A stretch of 29,055 nt of DNA from an uncultured Allobaculum sp. GTDB lineage: Bacteria; Bacillota_I; Bacilli_A; Erysipelotrichales; Erysipelotrichaceae. The stretch is taken from the NCBI GenBank assembly GCA_910579655.1, contig CAJTVE010000043.1:1-29055 (forward strand). Reading direction: 5' to 3'. Made by a program: the position numbers and the translations under genes. The notes beneath the pieces are model-generated. The model saw only the letters and a list, made by a program, of their open reading frames with translations, made no database searches and had not been told where the DNA came from. Every line of letters begins with the position of its first letter. Positions within the stretch are counted from its first letter, which is position 1. Positions 7,729-15,809 of the stretch are shown piece after piece.

Positions 7729-8628
7729 ATGTTAAGTGCAGAAAATGTAAAGATCGGAATTGCGCCAATCGCATGGACCAACGATGACATGCCCGATCTT
7801 GGCGCCGAAAACACCTTCGAACAGTGTGTCAGCGAAATGGCTCTGGCCGGCTATACCGGCAGCGAAGTCGGAAACAAATACCCGAAAGATCCTGCTGCCC
7901 TGAAAAAAGCCCTGGATCTGCGCGGGCTGGAGATCTGCAATCAGTGGTTCTCTTCCTTCCTGCTGACTCGTCCGTATGAAGAAGTTGAGCAGGAATTCCG
8001 GACTCAGCTCAGCTTCCTGAAAGCGCTCGGCGCCAAAGTGATTGGCGTTTCGGAACAGAGCTATTCCGTCCAGGGCCAGCTTGATACCCCTGTGTTTGGC
8101 CACAAGCATGTGATGAATGAAGAAGAGTGGAAGCTGCTGACAGAGGGCCTGAACAGACTGGGCAAACTCGCAAAAGAAGAATACGGCATTACGATGACTT
8201 TCCATCATCACATGGGAACCGTTGTTCAAAACGATGATGAAGTGGAACGCCTGCTCAGCCAGACGGATCCCGAATACGTCAGCCTGCTGTATGATTCCGG
8301 ACACTTTGCCTATGCCGGATATGATCCTGTAGAAATGGTGAACAAATACGCAGATCGTATCCGCCATGTTCACCTCAAAGATATCCGCCCACAGCTTGTT
8401 GAAAAAGTCAAAGATGAAAATCTCAGCTTCCTCGATGGCGTTCGTCTTGGTGCCTTCACGATTCCGGGAGATGGATGCATTGATTTTGCCTCGATCTTCC
8501 AGAGTCTCGATCGCTCCGACTATAAAGGGTACATGTTAGTGGAAGCCGAACAGGACCCGGCAAAAGCCAATCCTCTGGAGTACGCCCTCAAAGCCCGCCG
8601 TTATATCGCCTCGAAAGCCGGTCTTTAA
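7729..8628 (+). CDS. iolE: Inosose dehydratase IolE
   Basis: A 299-aa cytoplasmic enzyme that dehydrates 2-keto-myo-inositol (scyllo-inosose) to 3D-(3,5/4)-trihydroxycyclohexane-1,2-dione, step 2 of inositol breakdown. Family blocks are plain: KIGIAPIAWTNDDMPDLG at the N-terminus, NTFEQCVSEMALAGYTGSEV, MTFHHHMGTVVQ, LLYDSGHFAYAG, RHVHLKDIRP, and the C-terminal VEAEQDPAKANPLEYALKARR. The TIM-barrel His/Asp/Glu residues expected for metal binding are in these blocks. I chose the ATG at 7729, where homologous sequence begins; the open frame extends to 7651 with a Lys-rich stretch that is leader, not protein. The length matches the family (about 300 aa). It is the first gene of the iol run. Confidence 0.96.
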   Translation: MLSAENVKIGIAPIAWTNDDMPDLGAENTFEQCVSEMALAGYTGSEVGNKYPKDPAALKKALDLRGLEICNQWFSSFLLTRPYEEVEQEFRTQLSFLKALGAKVIGVSEQSYSVQGQLDTPVFGHKHVMNEEEWKLLTEGLNRLGKLAKEEYGITMTFHHHMGTVVQNDDEVERLLSQTDPEYVSLLYDSGHFAYAGYDPVEMVNKYADRIRHVHLKDIRPQLVEKVKDENLSFLDGVRLGAFTIPGDGCIDFASIFQSLDRSDYKGYMLVEAEQDPAKANPLEYALKARRYIASKAGL

Positions 8629-8692
8629 TCCAGTCAGTCCAGAGATTTTAAATCCGGCCGCATGCCAGATGCTTTCAGGGGCTGGCAGAGCC

Positions 8693-8789
8693 GATAAGCT
8701 GAAAAAGTAAGCTAAGCACAGACCGTATCGCTGTAAAGACAAAAAAACAGAATTTGAATTCAGAAACTGCCCAATACCAGCAGCTTATC
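8693..8789 (+). promoter_or_regulatory. Long-range stem in the iolG leader
   Basis: GATAAGCTG (8693-8701) is exactly complementary to CAGCTTATC (8781-8789), enclosing about 79 nt. A smaller TGCCAG/CTGGCA hairpin lies just upstream. The rest of the 262-nt gap between iolE and iolG is purine-rich, ending in AAGGAG before the iolG start. I see no T run, so this is not an intrinsic terminator. Confidence 0.4.
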
Positions 8790-8890
8790 AATCGAAGAAA
8801 ATTGGATTCAAAACCAGTAAAAGAGAAAACAGAAAAAGAAAATCGAAAGAAATAGAAATCACTCGCTCAAAGAGAAAAAGGAGACCCCCC

Positions 8891-9904
8891 ATGGTAACAG
8901 TAGGAATTATCGGCGCCGGACGAATCGGCCGTGTACACACCCAGAGCATCCGTACTCAGGTTCCAGAAGCCGTCATCAAAACAATTGCAGATCCATTCAT
9001 GAATGAAAAAACCGAAGCCTGGGCCAAAGAAAATGGCATCGCAAACGTCACCACAAACTACAAAGACATCCTCAATGATCCAGAAATCGATGCAGTCCTG
9101 ATCTGCTCTTCTACCGACACGCATTCCCCCATTTCTGTGGAAGCCATTAAAGCTGGCAAGCATGTCTTCTGTGAAAAGCCAATCGACCATGACATCACTA
9201 AAATTCAGGAAGTCATTACTGCATTGAATGAAAATCCCGTGAAATACCAGGTAGGCTTTAACCGCCGCTTCGACCACAACTTCCAGGCAGTGAAAAAGGC
9301 TGTCGATGCCGGCAAGATCGGTGAAAAGCACATCATCAAGATTACTTCCCGTGACCCGGAACCACCTGCACCAGAATACGTAAAAGTTTCCGGCGGGATC
9401 TTCCTGGATATGACCATTCATGATTTCGACATGGTTCGTTATCTGGCTGGCTGCGATGCCACAGAAGTCTATGTGGCTGCGGCTAATCTTGTGGATCCTG
9501 CTATTGGTGAAGCCGGCGACGTGGACACGGCTATTATCACGCTGGAGATGGAAGACGGCTCACTGGCTGTCATCGACAACTCCCGTAAAGCAGTGTACGG
9601 CTACGACCAGCGCGCCGAAGTGTTCGGTTCTAAAGGAATGGTATCGACTGGCAACGACAGCGCAACCAAAGCCGTGATTGCCAATGAAGAGGGAATTACT
9701 TCGGAAAAGCCGCTCTACTTCTTCCTGGAACGGTACATGGATGCCTATGCCAATGAAGTCAAGGCTTTCATCCATGCCATTGAAACCGATACAGATACCC
9801 CGCTTGGTGTTGACGACGGTCTTAAGCCAGTTCTGATGGGCCTTGCTGCCAAGAAGTCGCTCGAAGAACACCGTCCGGTTAAAATCAGCGAAGTCCTTGC
9901 CTGA
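8891..9904 (+). CDS. iolG: myo-Inositol 2-dehydrogenase IolG (Gfo/Idh/MocA family)
   Basis: A 337-aa NAD-dependent oxidoreductase that starts inositol catabolism by oxidising myo-inositol to 2-keto-myo-inositol. The Rossmann motif is GIIGAGRIG (residues 5-13). The catalytic lysine is K96 in the EKP motif (95-97). The C-terminal catalytic block GGIFLDMTIHDFDMVRYL supplies D173 and H177, matching the Lys/Asp/His set known for the Bacillus enzyme. An AGGAG lies shortly before the ATG. Order differs from Bacillus (iolE precedes iolG here). Close paralogues act on scyllo-inositol or other sugars, but the surrounding iol genes favour myo-inositol. Confidence 0.93.
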   Translation: MVTVGIIGAGRIGRVHTQSIRTQVPEAVIKTIADPFMNEKTEAWAKENGIANVTTNYKDILNDPEIDAVLICSSTDTHSPISVEAIKAGKHVFCEKPIDHDITKIQEVITALNENPVKYQVGFNRRFDHNFQAVKKAVDAGKIGEKHIIKITSRDPEPPAPEYVKVSGGIFLDMTIHDFDMVRYLAGCDATEVYVAAANLVDPAIGEAGDVDTAIITLEMEDGSLAVIDNSRKAVYGYDQRAEVFGSKGMVSTGNDSATKAVIANEEGITSEKPLYFFLERYMDAYANEVKAFIHAIETDTDTPLGVDDGLKPVLMGLAAKKSLEEHRPVKISEVLA

Positions 9905-10250
9905 TTTCCCGTATCGAGTCGCTGGTTGCTGGATAACTGAATGAACTTTCGCTTCAGCATCAGGCGCCGGAAAGAAAACTGGAAAAGAAGGCAAAAAAGG
10001 AAGCGGCAGCAAAGCGTAAACAGAAAGTGGCAAACAGCATAGACAATCGAAAGATTCGAATCGCATCAAAACAAAAAAACATCAAATAAGAATAGAAAAA
10101 AGAACAAAAAATGGAAAGCGGTCTGGAAGGGTCAGAAGAAGACCGGCCAGGCCGGACAAAGAGAAAGGAAATTCCAGCAAGAAAAAAGGAGATTCTGCAA
10201 AAGCGGCCAGCCGGATTGCATTTGCAGAATCTGCCCTGGCTGCTCAGGGC
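9905..10250 (+). promoter_or_regulatory. Long structured leader of iolC, upstream hairpins
   Basis: This is most of the 423-nt gap between iolG and iolC. The first half is purine-rich with no gene. Then GATTCTGCAAA (10191-10201) pairs perfectly with TTTGCAGAATC (10221-10231), an 11-bp stem. TGCCCTG (10232-10238) pairs with CAGGGCA (10245-10251). The segment GGCCAGGCCGG (10145-10155) is complementary over 11 positions (one G-U) to 10261-10271 inside the following terminator. The first hairpin's loop (10205-10214) could pair there too with one bulge. The layout looks like an attenuator or riboswitch, but I do not recognise a known aptamer. Confidence 0.5.
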
Positions 10251-10284
10251 AGAAAGGCGGCCGGTCTGGCCAGCCTTTCTTTTT
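10251..10284 (+). terminator. Intrinsic terminator in the iolC leader
   Basis: AGAAAGGC (10251-10258) pairs with GCCTTTCT (10273-10280). An inner GGCC/GGCC pairing (10259-10262 with 10268-10271) closes a GGTCT loop and leaves A10272 bulged. The 3' side runs into TTTCTTTTT. It ends about 44 nt before the iolC start codon, and 347 nt after iolG, so it could end iolG transcripts or act as a regulated attenuator. Confidence 0.75.
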
Positions 10285-10327
10285 GAAAAGGTCAAAAGAA
10301 AAAGGACAAGGAAAAGGAAGAAAGTGC

Positions 10328-11362
10328 ATGAACTATATCGAAATTGACCAGACCAGACCCCTGGATCTGATCCTGCTGGGCCGGGTCGCCATTGATTTTA
10401 ATCCTGCTTATTCCGAAGAAGTGAAGGAAGAGTTTAAGCCGTTAAAGCATGTTCACTATTTTGAAAAGTTCGTCGGCGGGTCGCCTGCCAATATTGCGGT
10501 TGGGGTTACGCGCCATGGATTAAAGGCCGGCTTCATCGGCAAAGTTTCAGATGACCAGTTTGGAGACTACGTCGTCGACTATTTCCATGAAGCAGGAATC
10601 GATACCTCTCAGATTACACGCTGTACAAACGGAGAAAAGCTGGGCCTGACTTTTACAGAAATGCTCAGCCCGAAAGAATCCTCCATTCTGATGTATCGCA
10701 ACATGGCAGCTGATTTGCAGCTGTCGGTTGACGATATTGACGAAGACTACATCAAAAGCGCCAAGGCGATCCTGATTTCCGGAACCGCCCTGGCCCAGAG
10801 CCCCTCTCGTGAGGCAGCAATTAAGGCCGCTCTGCTGGCCCGCAAGAATGGCACACTGATTATCTTTGATATCGACTATCGAGAGTACAACTGGAAAAAT
10901 GCTGACGAGATTGCCATTTACTACAATGCACTGGCCAAGGAAGCTGACATTATTATGGGCAGCCGTGAGGAATTTGACTTAACCGAAAAACTCATCCAGC
11001 CTTCCATGAGTGATCAGGAAAGTGCCCGGTACTGGCAAAATCAGAACGCGAAAATTGTTGTCATCAAGCATGGCATGGAAGGCTCAACAGCCTACACCAA
11101 TGATGGACAGGCTTTTTCCATTAAGCCATTCCCGGTTGCTGCCCGCAAAGGGTTTGGCGGCGGCGATGGATATGGATCCGGTTTCCTGTATGGTCTTTTC
11201 CAGGGCTGGCCTGTGATCGATTGCCTGGAATTCGGCTCTGCAGAAGCATCCATGATGGTCCGGGCCAATAACTGCTCAGATGATCTTCCTGATTCAAAAC
11301 AGGTTGCCGCATTTATTGCCGAAGAAAAAGAACTGTATGGGGAAATGATTGCCCGTGTCTAA
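10328..11362 (+). CDS. iolC: 5-Dehydro-2-deoxygluconokinase IolC (PfkB family)
   Basis: A 344-aa sugar kinase that phosphorylates 2-deoxy-5-keto-gluconate (DKG) to DKG-6-phosphate, step 5 of inositol catabolism. PfkB features seen: LDLILLGRVAIDFNP start, FVGGSPANIAVGVTRHGL (PfkB signature 1), FIGKVSDDQFGDYV, then IIMGSREEFDLTE and the C-terminal signature KGFGGGDGYGSGFLYG. The anion-hole/catalytic motif reads GGGD with catalytic D280 retained, where GAGD is usual. ATG 10328 is chosen because AGGAAG is 7 bases upstream; an upstream in-frame start at 10283 lies inside the terminator tail. iolD follows after 23 bases, so these two are surely cotranscribed. Confidence 0.93.
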   Translation: MNYIEIDQTRPLDLILLGRVAIDFNPAYSEEVKEEFKPLKHVHYFEKFVGGSPANIAVGVTRHGLKAGFIGKVSDDQFGDYVVDYFHEAGIDTSQITRCTNGEKLGLTFTEMLSPKESSILMYRNMAADLQLSVDDIDEDYIKSAKAILISGTALAQSPSREAAIKAALLARKNGTLIIFDIDYREYNWKNADEIAIYYNALAKEADIIMGSREEFDLTEKLIQPSMSDQESARYWQNQNAKIVVIKHGMEGSTAYTNDGQAFSIKPFPVAARKGFGGGDGYGSGFLYGLFQGWPVIDCLEFGSAEASMMVRANNCSDDLPDSKQVAAFIAEEKELYGEMIARV

Positions 11363-11385
11363 AGAAAGTCAGGGAAAAAAGAAAG

Positions 11386-13314
11386 ATGGAAAACACTACA
11401 CGTATGACGACTGCTCAGGCAATTGTCAAGTTTCTGAATAATCAGTACATCCTGGTTGATGGTGTCGAAACACCATTTGTTGAAGGATTCTTCACAATCT
11501 TTGGCCATGGAATTGCTGTCGGGCTCGGCGAAGCCCTTGACACCAATCCCGGCCATCTGCGGGTCATGCAGGGGCGCAATGAACAGGGAATGTGCCATGT
11601 GGCTACAGCTTTTGCAAAGCAGAACAATCGCCGGAAAATTATTGCCTGTGCCTCCTCGGTCGGGCCCGGAGCAGCCAATATGGTGACGGCTTGTGCTACA
11701 GCCACAGTCAACAACATCCCGCTTCTGGTTTTTCCGGCCGATACTTTTGCCTCCCGGCAGCCTGATCCTGTCCTTCAGCAGCTTGAACAGAGCAATTCCC
11801 TGGCTACAACGACCAATGATGCCTTTAAACCGGTATGCAAATACTGGGACCGTATTCAGCGTCCAGAGATGGTGATGACCGCTTTAATCAATGCCATGCG
11901 CGTGCTCACCGACCCAGCCGAAACGGGTGCCGTCTGCATCGCGCTGCCTCAGGATGTTGAAGGAGAATCGTATGATTTCCCGGATTCTTTCTTTAAAAAG
12001 CGCATTCACCGGGTGACGCGCCCGACTGCAGATCTGGAAGAAATCGAAGATCTCGCCGACATGATTCGTCAGGCCAGCAAGCCGCTGGTGATTGTTGGCG
12101 GCGGTGCGCGCTATAGCGATGCGGGCAAGGAAGTCGAAGAATTCTGTGAAGAATTCAATATTCCATTTGCGGAAACCCAGGCCGGAAAATCAGCCTGCAA
12201 GTCCAGTCATCCATATTGCCTGGGCGGAATTGGTGTCACAGGAACGAGTGCAGCCAATCGGATTGCCAAAGAGGCTGATGTCGTTCTGGCTATCGGTTCC
12301 CGGCTGTCGGATTTTACGACTGGATCCAAGCGCCTGTTCAAAGACACTGCCCAGTTTTTAACCATCAACAACAACCGATACCATGCCGGCAAGATGGATG
12401 CCATAAAAGCAGTTGGCGATGCCAGAGCCAGCCTGCAGGTGCTGGGCGAGATGCTGCGTAAAGACAATTACCGTGCTGGCTATACCGATGAAATTGAAAC
12501 GGCCAAAGCTGAGTGGGAAGAAGAGCTGAGAAGACTTGGCAGCCTGGTTTATACCGGTGATGATTTTGAACCGACGATTAAAGCGCGTGATCCCCGCACT
12601 GTTCCAGAGTTTCATGAACTTCACAATTCAACTCTGACGCAGACTGCTGCTTTAGCCACCCTGCGAAAGGTCATGGACCCTGACGGCATTATCATTACTG
12701 CCGGCGGTTCGCTGCCCAGCGACCTGCAGCGAGTCTGGAAAACGGATCACCGTGGTGGATACCATGCCGAATATGGATACTCTTGCATGGGTTATGAAGT
12801 GGCTGCTGCACTTGGCGTGAAGATGGCTCAACCCGACAGTGAAGTGTATGCGGTGGTCGGGGATTCCAGTTTCCAGATGCTGCACAGCGAAATCATGACC
12901 ATTCAGCAGGAACGGCGCAAAGTCAATATTCTGGTTTTCGATAACTGCGGCTTTGGCTGTATTAACAACCTGGAGATGAATCACGGAATTGGTTCACTGG
13001 CTACTGAATTCCGCTATACCGATGGCACCAAACCGACACAGGATTTGATTGCGGTCGACTATGCCAAGATTGGCGAAGGCTATGGATATCAAACGTACAC
13101 CTGCCGGACGGCTGAAGAACTCGAAGCCGCTCTCCGGGATGCCAAGACACAGAAAAAGCCATGCTTGTTTGATTTGAAAGTTCTGCCAAAGACGATGACC
13201 GATGGATACGACTCCTGGTGGAATGTCGGCATTGCAACCACTTCCCAGAAAGAATCAGTACGCAATGCAGCCAGGGAAGTATTGAAGGGAAGAGCGGAAG
13301 CCCGCAAATACTGA
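11386..13314 (+). CDS. iolD: 3D-(3,5/4)-Trihydroxycyclohexane-1,2-dione acylhydrolase IolD
   Basis: A 642-aa thiamine-diphosphate enzyme that opens the inositol-derived ring to 5-deoxy-glucuronate. The N-terminal pyrimidine-binding domain has the activating glutamate E66 in QGRNEQG. The middle nucleotide-fold domain begins near SKPLVIVGGGARYSD. The C-terminal diphosphate-binding domain has the GD motif at G492-D493 (VVGDSSFQMLHSE) followed by the NCGFGCINN stretch. Length and full-length similarity match the IolD family (about 640 aa). It sits 23 bases after iolC with a modest ribosome site (AGGG) and starts at 11386. Confidence 0.96.
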   Translation: MENTTRMTTAQAIVKFLNNQYILVDGVETPFVEGFFTIFGHGIAVGLGEALDTNPGHLRVMQGRNEQGMCHVATAFAKQNNRRKIIACASSVGPGAANMVTACATATVNNIPLLVFPADTFASRQPDPVLQQLEQSNSLATTTNDAFKPVCKYWDRIQRPEMVMTALINAMRVLTDPAETGAVCIALPQDVEGESYDFPDSFFKKRIHRVTRPTADLEEIEDLADMIRQASKPLVIVGGGARYSDAGKEVEEFCEEFNIPFAETQAGKSACKSSHPYCLGGIGVTGTSAANRIAKEADVVLAIGSRLSDFTTGSKRLFKDTAQFLTINNNRYHAGKMDAIKAVGDARASLQVLGEMLRKDNYRAGYTDEIETAKAEWEEELRRLGSLVYTGDDFEPTIKARDPRTVPEFHELHNSTLTQTAALATLRKVMDPDGIIITAGGSLPSDLQRVWKTDHRGGYHAEYGYSCMGYEVAAALGVKMAQPDSEVYAVVGDSSFQMLHSEIMTIQQERRKVNILVFDNCGFGCINNLEMNHGIGSLATEFRYTDGTKPTQDLIAVDYAKIGEGYGYQTYTCRTAEELEAALRDAKTQKKPCLFDLKVLPKTMTDGYDSWWNVGIATTSQKESVRNAAREVLKGRAEARKY

Positions 13315-13322
13315 TTCCGGAA

Positions 13323-13500
13323 CAGAAGACCATCAGGCTATTGTTTCAGTCTTCTGGATTTGGAGTAAGCAGCATTATGGACTGTAAAGCCAGGTCCAGA
13401 CGACTGGAACAAAACAATTGGCCTGGTGTTGATCAGCCAGAAAAGAAGACGCAGATCCAGAAAGGAACAGTCCTGATCCAGTCCCAGTCAGTTCTGGATC
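13323..13500 (+). promoter_or_regulatory. Two inverted repeats in the iolD-iolB gap
   Basis: CAGAAGAC (13323-13330) pairs with GTCTTCTG (13349-13356) just after iolD. GATCCAGAA (13454-13462) pairs perfectly with TTCTGGATC (13492-13500) just before iolB. Neither is followed by a T run, so they are more likely mRNA-processing or stability elements, or operators, than terminators. Confidence 0.4.
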
Positions 13501-13529
13501 GAAAAGACGCAATCGAAGAGAAGGATTGA

Positions 13530-14342
13530 ATGAGAAAAAACAGCATGAAAAATATGGAAGAAAAAGTATTTGGATATCCACAATATGATTCCAATGGCGA
13601 AATGGTCCTGACCACGTATGACAACGAGTATCGGGCCATGCGGATGGATATCCGTCTGTATACCCTTTACGCTGGGCAGAGCCGAAGCTTTGAAAGCGAG
13701 AAAGAAGAAACAGCAGTCTTGCTGCTTTCGGGAAAAATCATTTTTGCCTGGGATGGAAACCAGGAAACAGTCAGCCGCAAGGATGTGTTTACTCAGGGTC
13801 CCTGGGCTTTGCATGCCAGCAAAAACCACAAGATTACAGTGACCGCTTTACAAGAAAGCGAGATCCTAGTCCAGAAAACCCTCAACGAAAGAGAATTTGC
13901 CAGCAGGCTTTACAGCCCAGAGGATGCCCCCTGGATTGCCTCTTCCAAAGGAAAATTTGGAAATACCGCAAATCGTCTGGTCAATACGATTTTTGACCAC
14001 GACATCTGCCCGGAATCCAACATGGTTTTGGGAGAAGTGCTCAATGCCCGCGGCAACTGGTCAGGCTATCTGCCTCATCGCCATCTCCAGCCGGAAACTT
14101 ATTTGTTTAAATTTGACCGTCCCGAAGGGTTTGGTGCCAGTTTCGTCGGGGACCAGGTCTTTAAAAGCGTCAATAACAGTTTCTCAGCCATTCCCGGCGG
14201 CGAACTTCATCCCCAGGCTGTCGCGCCGGGTTTTCAGATGTATACCTGCTGGATGATCCGTCATCTGGATGACAACCCCTGGCTGCAGACCGACCGCAAT
14301 GAAGATGAGCGGTATCTCTGGCTGCACGATGCAGAGTTTTAG
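13530..14342 (+). CDS. iolB: 5-Deoxy-glucuronate isomerase IolB
   Basis: A 270-aa cupin-fold enzyme that isomerises 5-deoxy-glucuronate to 2-deoxy-5-keto-gluconate, linking IolD to IolC. The metal-binding cupin block is visible as GNWSGYLPHRHLQPETYLF: the paired histidines of PHRH and the glutamate of PET fit the IolB pattern, though H-x-H-D is commoner than the HRHL seen here. Further blocks are the N-terminal AVLLLSGK and the C-terminal GGELHPQAVAPGFQMYTCWMIRH. AAGGA lies just upstream of ATG 13530; an internal ATG at 13545 is a less likely start. Length fits the family (about 270 aa). Confidence 0.93.
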   Translation: MRKNSMKNMEEKVFGYPQYDSNGEMVLTTYDNEYRAMRMDIRLYTLYAGQSRSFESEKEETAVLLLSGKIIFAWDGNQETVSRKDVFTQGPWALHASKNHKITVTALQESEILVQKTLNEREFASRLYSPEDAPWIASSKGKFGNTANRLVNTIFDHDICPESNMVLGEVLNARGNWSGYLPHRHLQPETYLFKFDRPEGFGASFVGDQVFKSVNNSFSAIPGGELHPQAVAPGFQMYTCWMIRHLDDNPWLQTDRNEDERYLWLHDAEF

Positions 14343-14509
14343 ACAAGACTGATCCGGCCAAAAAGAGTCAGGATGACAACCTGAAAGACTGCCAGGTCAA
14401 AAAAGAACAGACCAAATCAAGTCCGCGCAAAACCAAGTCCAGACAAGACAGACAGTGGACACTATTTATAAAGAAGAAAAGCAAGAGAAGAAAGAGGATT
14501 TAGAGTTTT

Positions 14510-15667
14510 ATGGCAAATGAATTTGTAATGCCTGGCCAGATTATTTCTGGATCTGGCGCCTTAAAGCAGGCAGCCGGCGTGTTTTCCCAGATGGGAAGCA
14601 AAGCATTGATTGTGACAGATCCGATGATGATCCAGCTTGGAAATGTTGAAAAAGTTGCTCAGGTCTTAACGGGCCAGAACGTAGACTACGCAGTTTTCAG
14701 TGATGTTCTTGGCGAACCGACAGATAAAATGATCGAAGCGGGAAAACAGAAATACAAAGAAGAAAACTGCGACTTTTTGATCGCGCTGGGCGGTGGCAGC
14801 CCAATTGATTCTATGAAAGCCATCGGGACTTTGATCCATCATGATGGACCGATTACAGACTATTTTGGTCAGGTCATTGACGTGCACATGCCGCCGATGG
14901 CCGCCATCCCCACCACAGCAGGCACCGGATCGGAAGCCACGCAGTTTACGATCATTACGGATACTGTCAACAATGTCAAAATGCTTCTCAAAGGAAAAGT
15001 CCTGATGCCATCGGCTGCAATTATTGATCCACAGTTTACAATGACTGCTCCGGCTAAAATTACAGCGGCGACTGGCCTGGATGCTTTATGCCATGCCGTC
15101 GAAGCCTACACTTCCCGTAAAGCCCAGACCTTATCGAATACTTTTGCCTTATCAGCAGTGAAGCGAATTTTCAGATTCCTTCCACAGGCATTCCATGACG
15201 GCCAGAATGAAGAGACAAGAATTCAGATGTCAGTTGCGGCTCTGGAAGCCGGTATTGCATTCAACAATGCCTCAGTAACGATTATTCATGGCATGAGCCG
15301 CCCGATTGGAGCACTGTTTCATATCGCGCATGGCTTATCCAATGCCATGTTAATGAAGGCCTGCCTGCAGTTTGCCTGTGATGGAGCTGTAGATCGATTT
15401 GCAATTTTAGGTCGTGAAGTTGGCGTGGCAAATGCAGATGATTCCGATCAGGTGGCAGCAGAAAAATTCCTGGAAGCCTTAAATATCCTGGTTGAAGAAC
15501 TGGAAACTCCTTCTTTAAAAGCCTACGGGGTCAACCGTGATGAGTTCTTTGCGGTAGTTGAAAAGATGGCAGATGACGCACTGGAAAGCGGATCGCCTGC
15601 CAACACCATCAAGCCTGTCAGCAAAGCAGATATTCTGAATATTTATGCCAGCCTCTGGGAGGAATGA
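14510..15667 (+). CDS. Iron-containing (type III) alcohol dehydrogenase
   Basis: A 385-aa NAD(P)-dependent dehydrogenase of the Fe-ADH family. Cofactor-binding ALGGGSPIDSMKAIG and IPTTAGTGSEAT are present. Metal-site Asp and His are in GLDALCHAVEAY, and two further histidines in IIHGMSRPIGALFHIAHG are 14 residues apart, as in FucO. The position of FucO's conserved second histidine of the HGMAH motif is Arg here (HGMSR), a variant I believe occurs in other members. It is the last gene of the iol run. Plausible roles are reducing malonate semialdehyde to 3-hydroxypropionate, or reoxidising NADH made by IolG by reducing another aldehyde. The substrate cannot be read from sequence. The 167-nt gap before it is purine-rich with only weak repeats. 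Confidence 0.9.
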   Translation: MANEFVMPGQIISGSGALKQAAGVFSQMGSKALIVTDPMMIQLGNVEKVAQVLTGQNVDYAVFSDVLGEPTDKMIEAGKQKYKEENCDFLIALGGGSPIDSMKAIGTLIHHDGPITDYFGQVIDVHMPPMAAIPTTAGTGSEATQFTIITDTVNNVKMLLKGKVLMPSAAIIDPQFTMTAPAKITAATGLDALCHAVEAYTSRKAQTLSNTFALSAVKRIFRFLPQAFHDGQNEETRIQMSVAALEAGIAFNNASVTIIHGMSRPIGALFHIAHGLSNAMLMKACLQFACDGAVDRFAILGREVGVANADDSDQVAAEKFLEALNILVEELETPSLKAYGVNRDEFFAVVEKMADDALESGSPANTIKPVSKADILNIYASLWEE

Positions 15668-15761
15668 GTCCAGAAAAACCGTCTTTCTTTCTGAGCGCAG
15701 ACAACTTCTAAGATACCGATGTTCTTAATCTCCTGTGCACTCTGCACCCACTCCTGTTTTT

Positions 15762-15809
15762 AAAGCCTGTCCTTGTTTACGGAGAAGTAAGCAAGGGCAG
15801 GCTTTTATC
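15762..15809 (+). terminator. Very stable terminator after the iol cluster
   Basis: Bases 15762-15780 pair without interruption to 15787-15805 (19 bp, two G-U pairs) around a GGAGAA hexaloop. The 3' T run is short (CTTTT), and the 5' side is preceded by GTTTTTA, so it could work on either strand. It lies about 95 nt past the dehydrogenase stop. Confidence 0.75.

Noticed and set aside
7732..8373. 213-codon minus-strand open frame inside iolE
   Set aside because: Antisense shadow of iolE; the + strand protein matches its family along its length.
10111..10347. 78-codon + strand open frame before iolC
   Set aside because: It covers the three-hairpin leader and terminator and overlaps the iolC start; no similarity. 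The minus-strand frames here are its shadows.
13218..13529. 103-codon + strand open frame between iolD and iolB
   Set aside because: Begins inside iolD in another frame and continues through inverted repeats; a chance opening.
7729..15667. Catabolite-repression (cre) sites in the iol leaders
   Set aside because: I looked for the usual TGNAANCGNNNNCA pattern in the leaders and found no acceptable match by eye.
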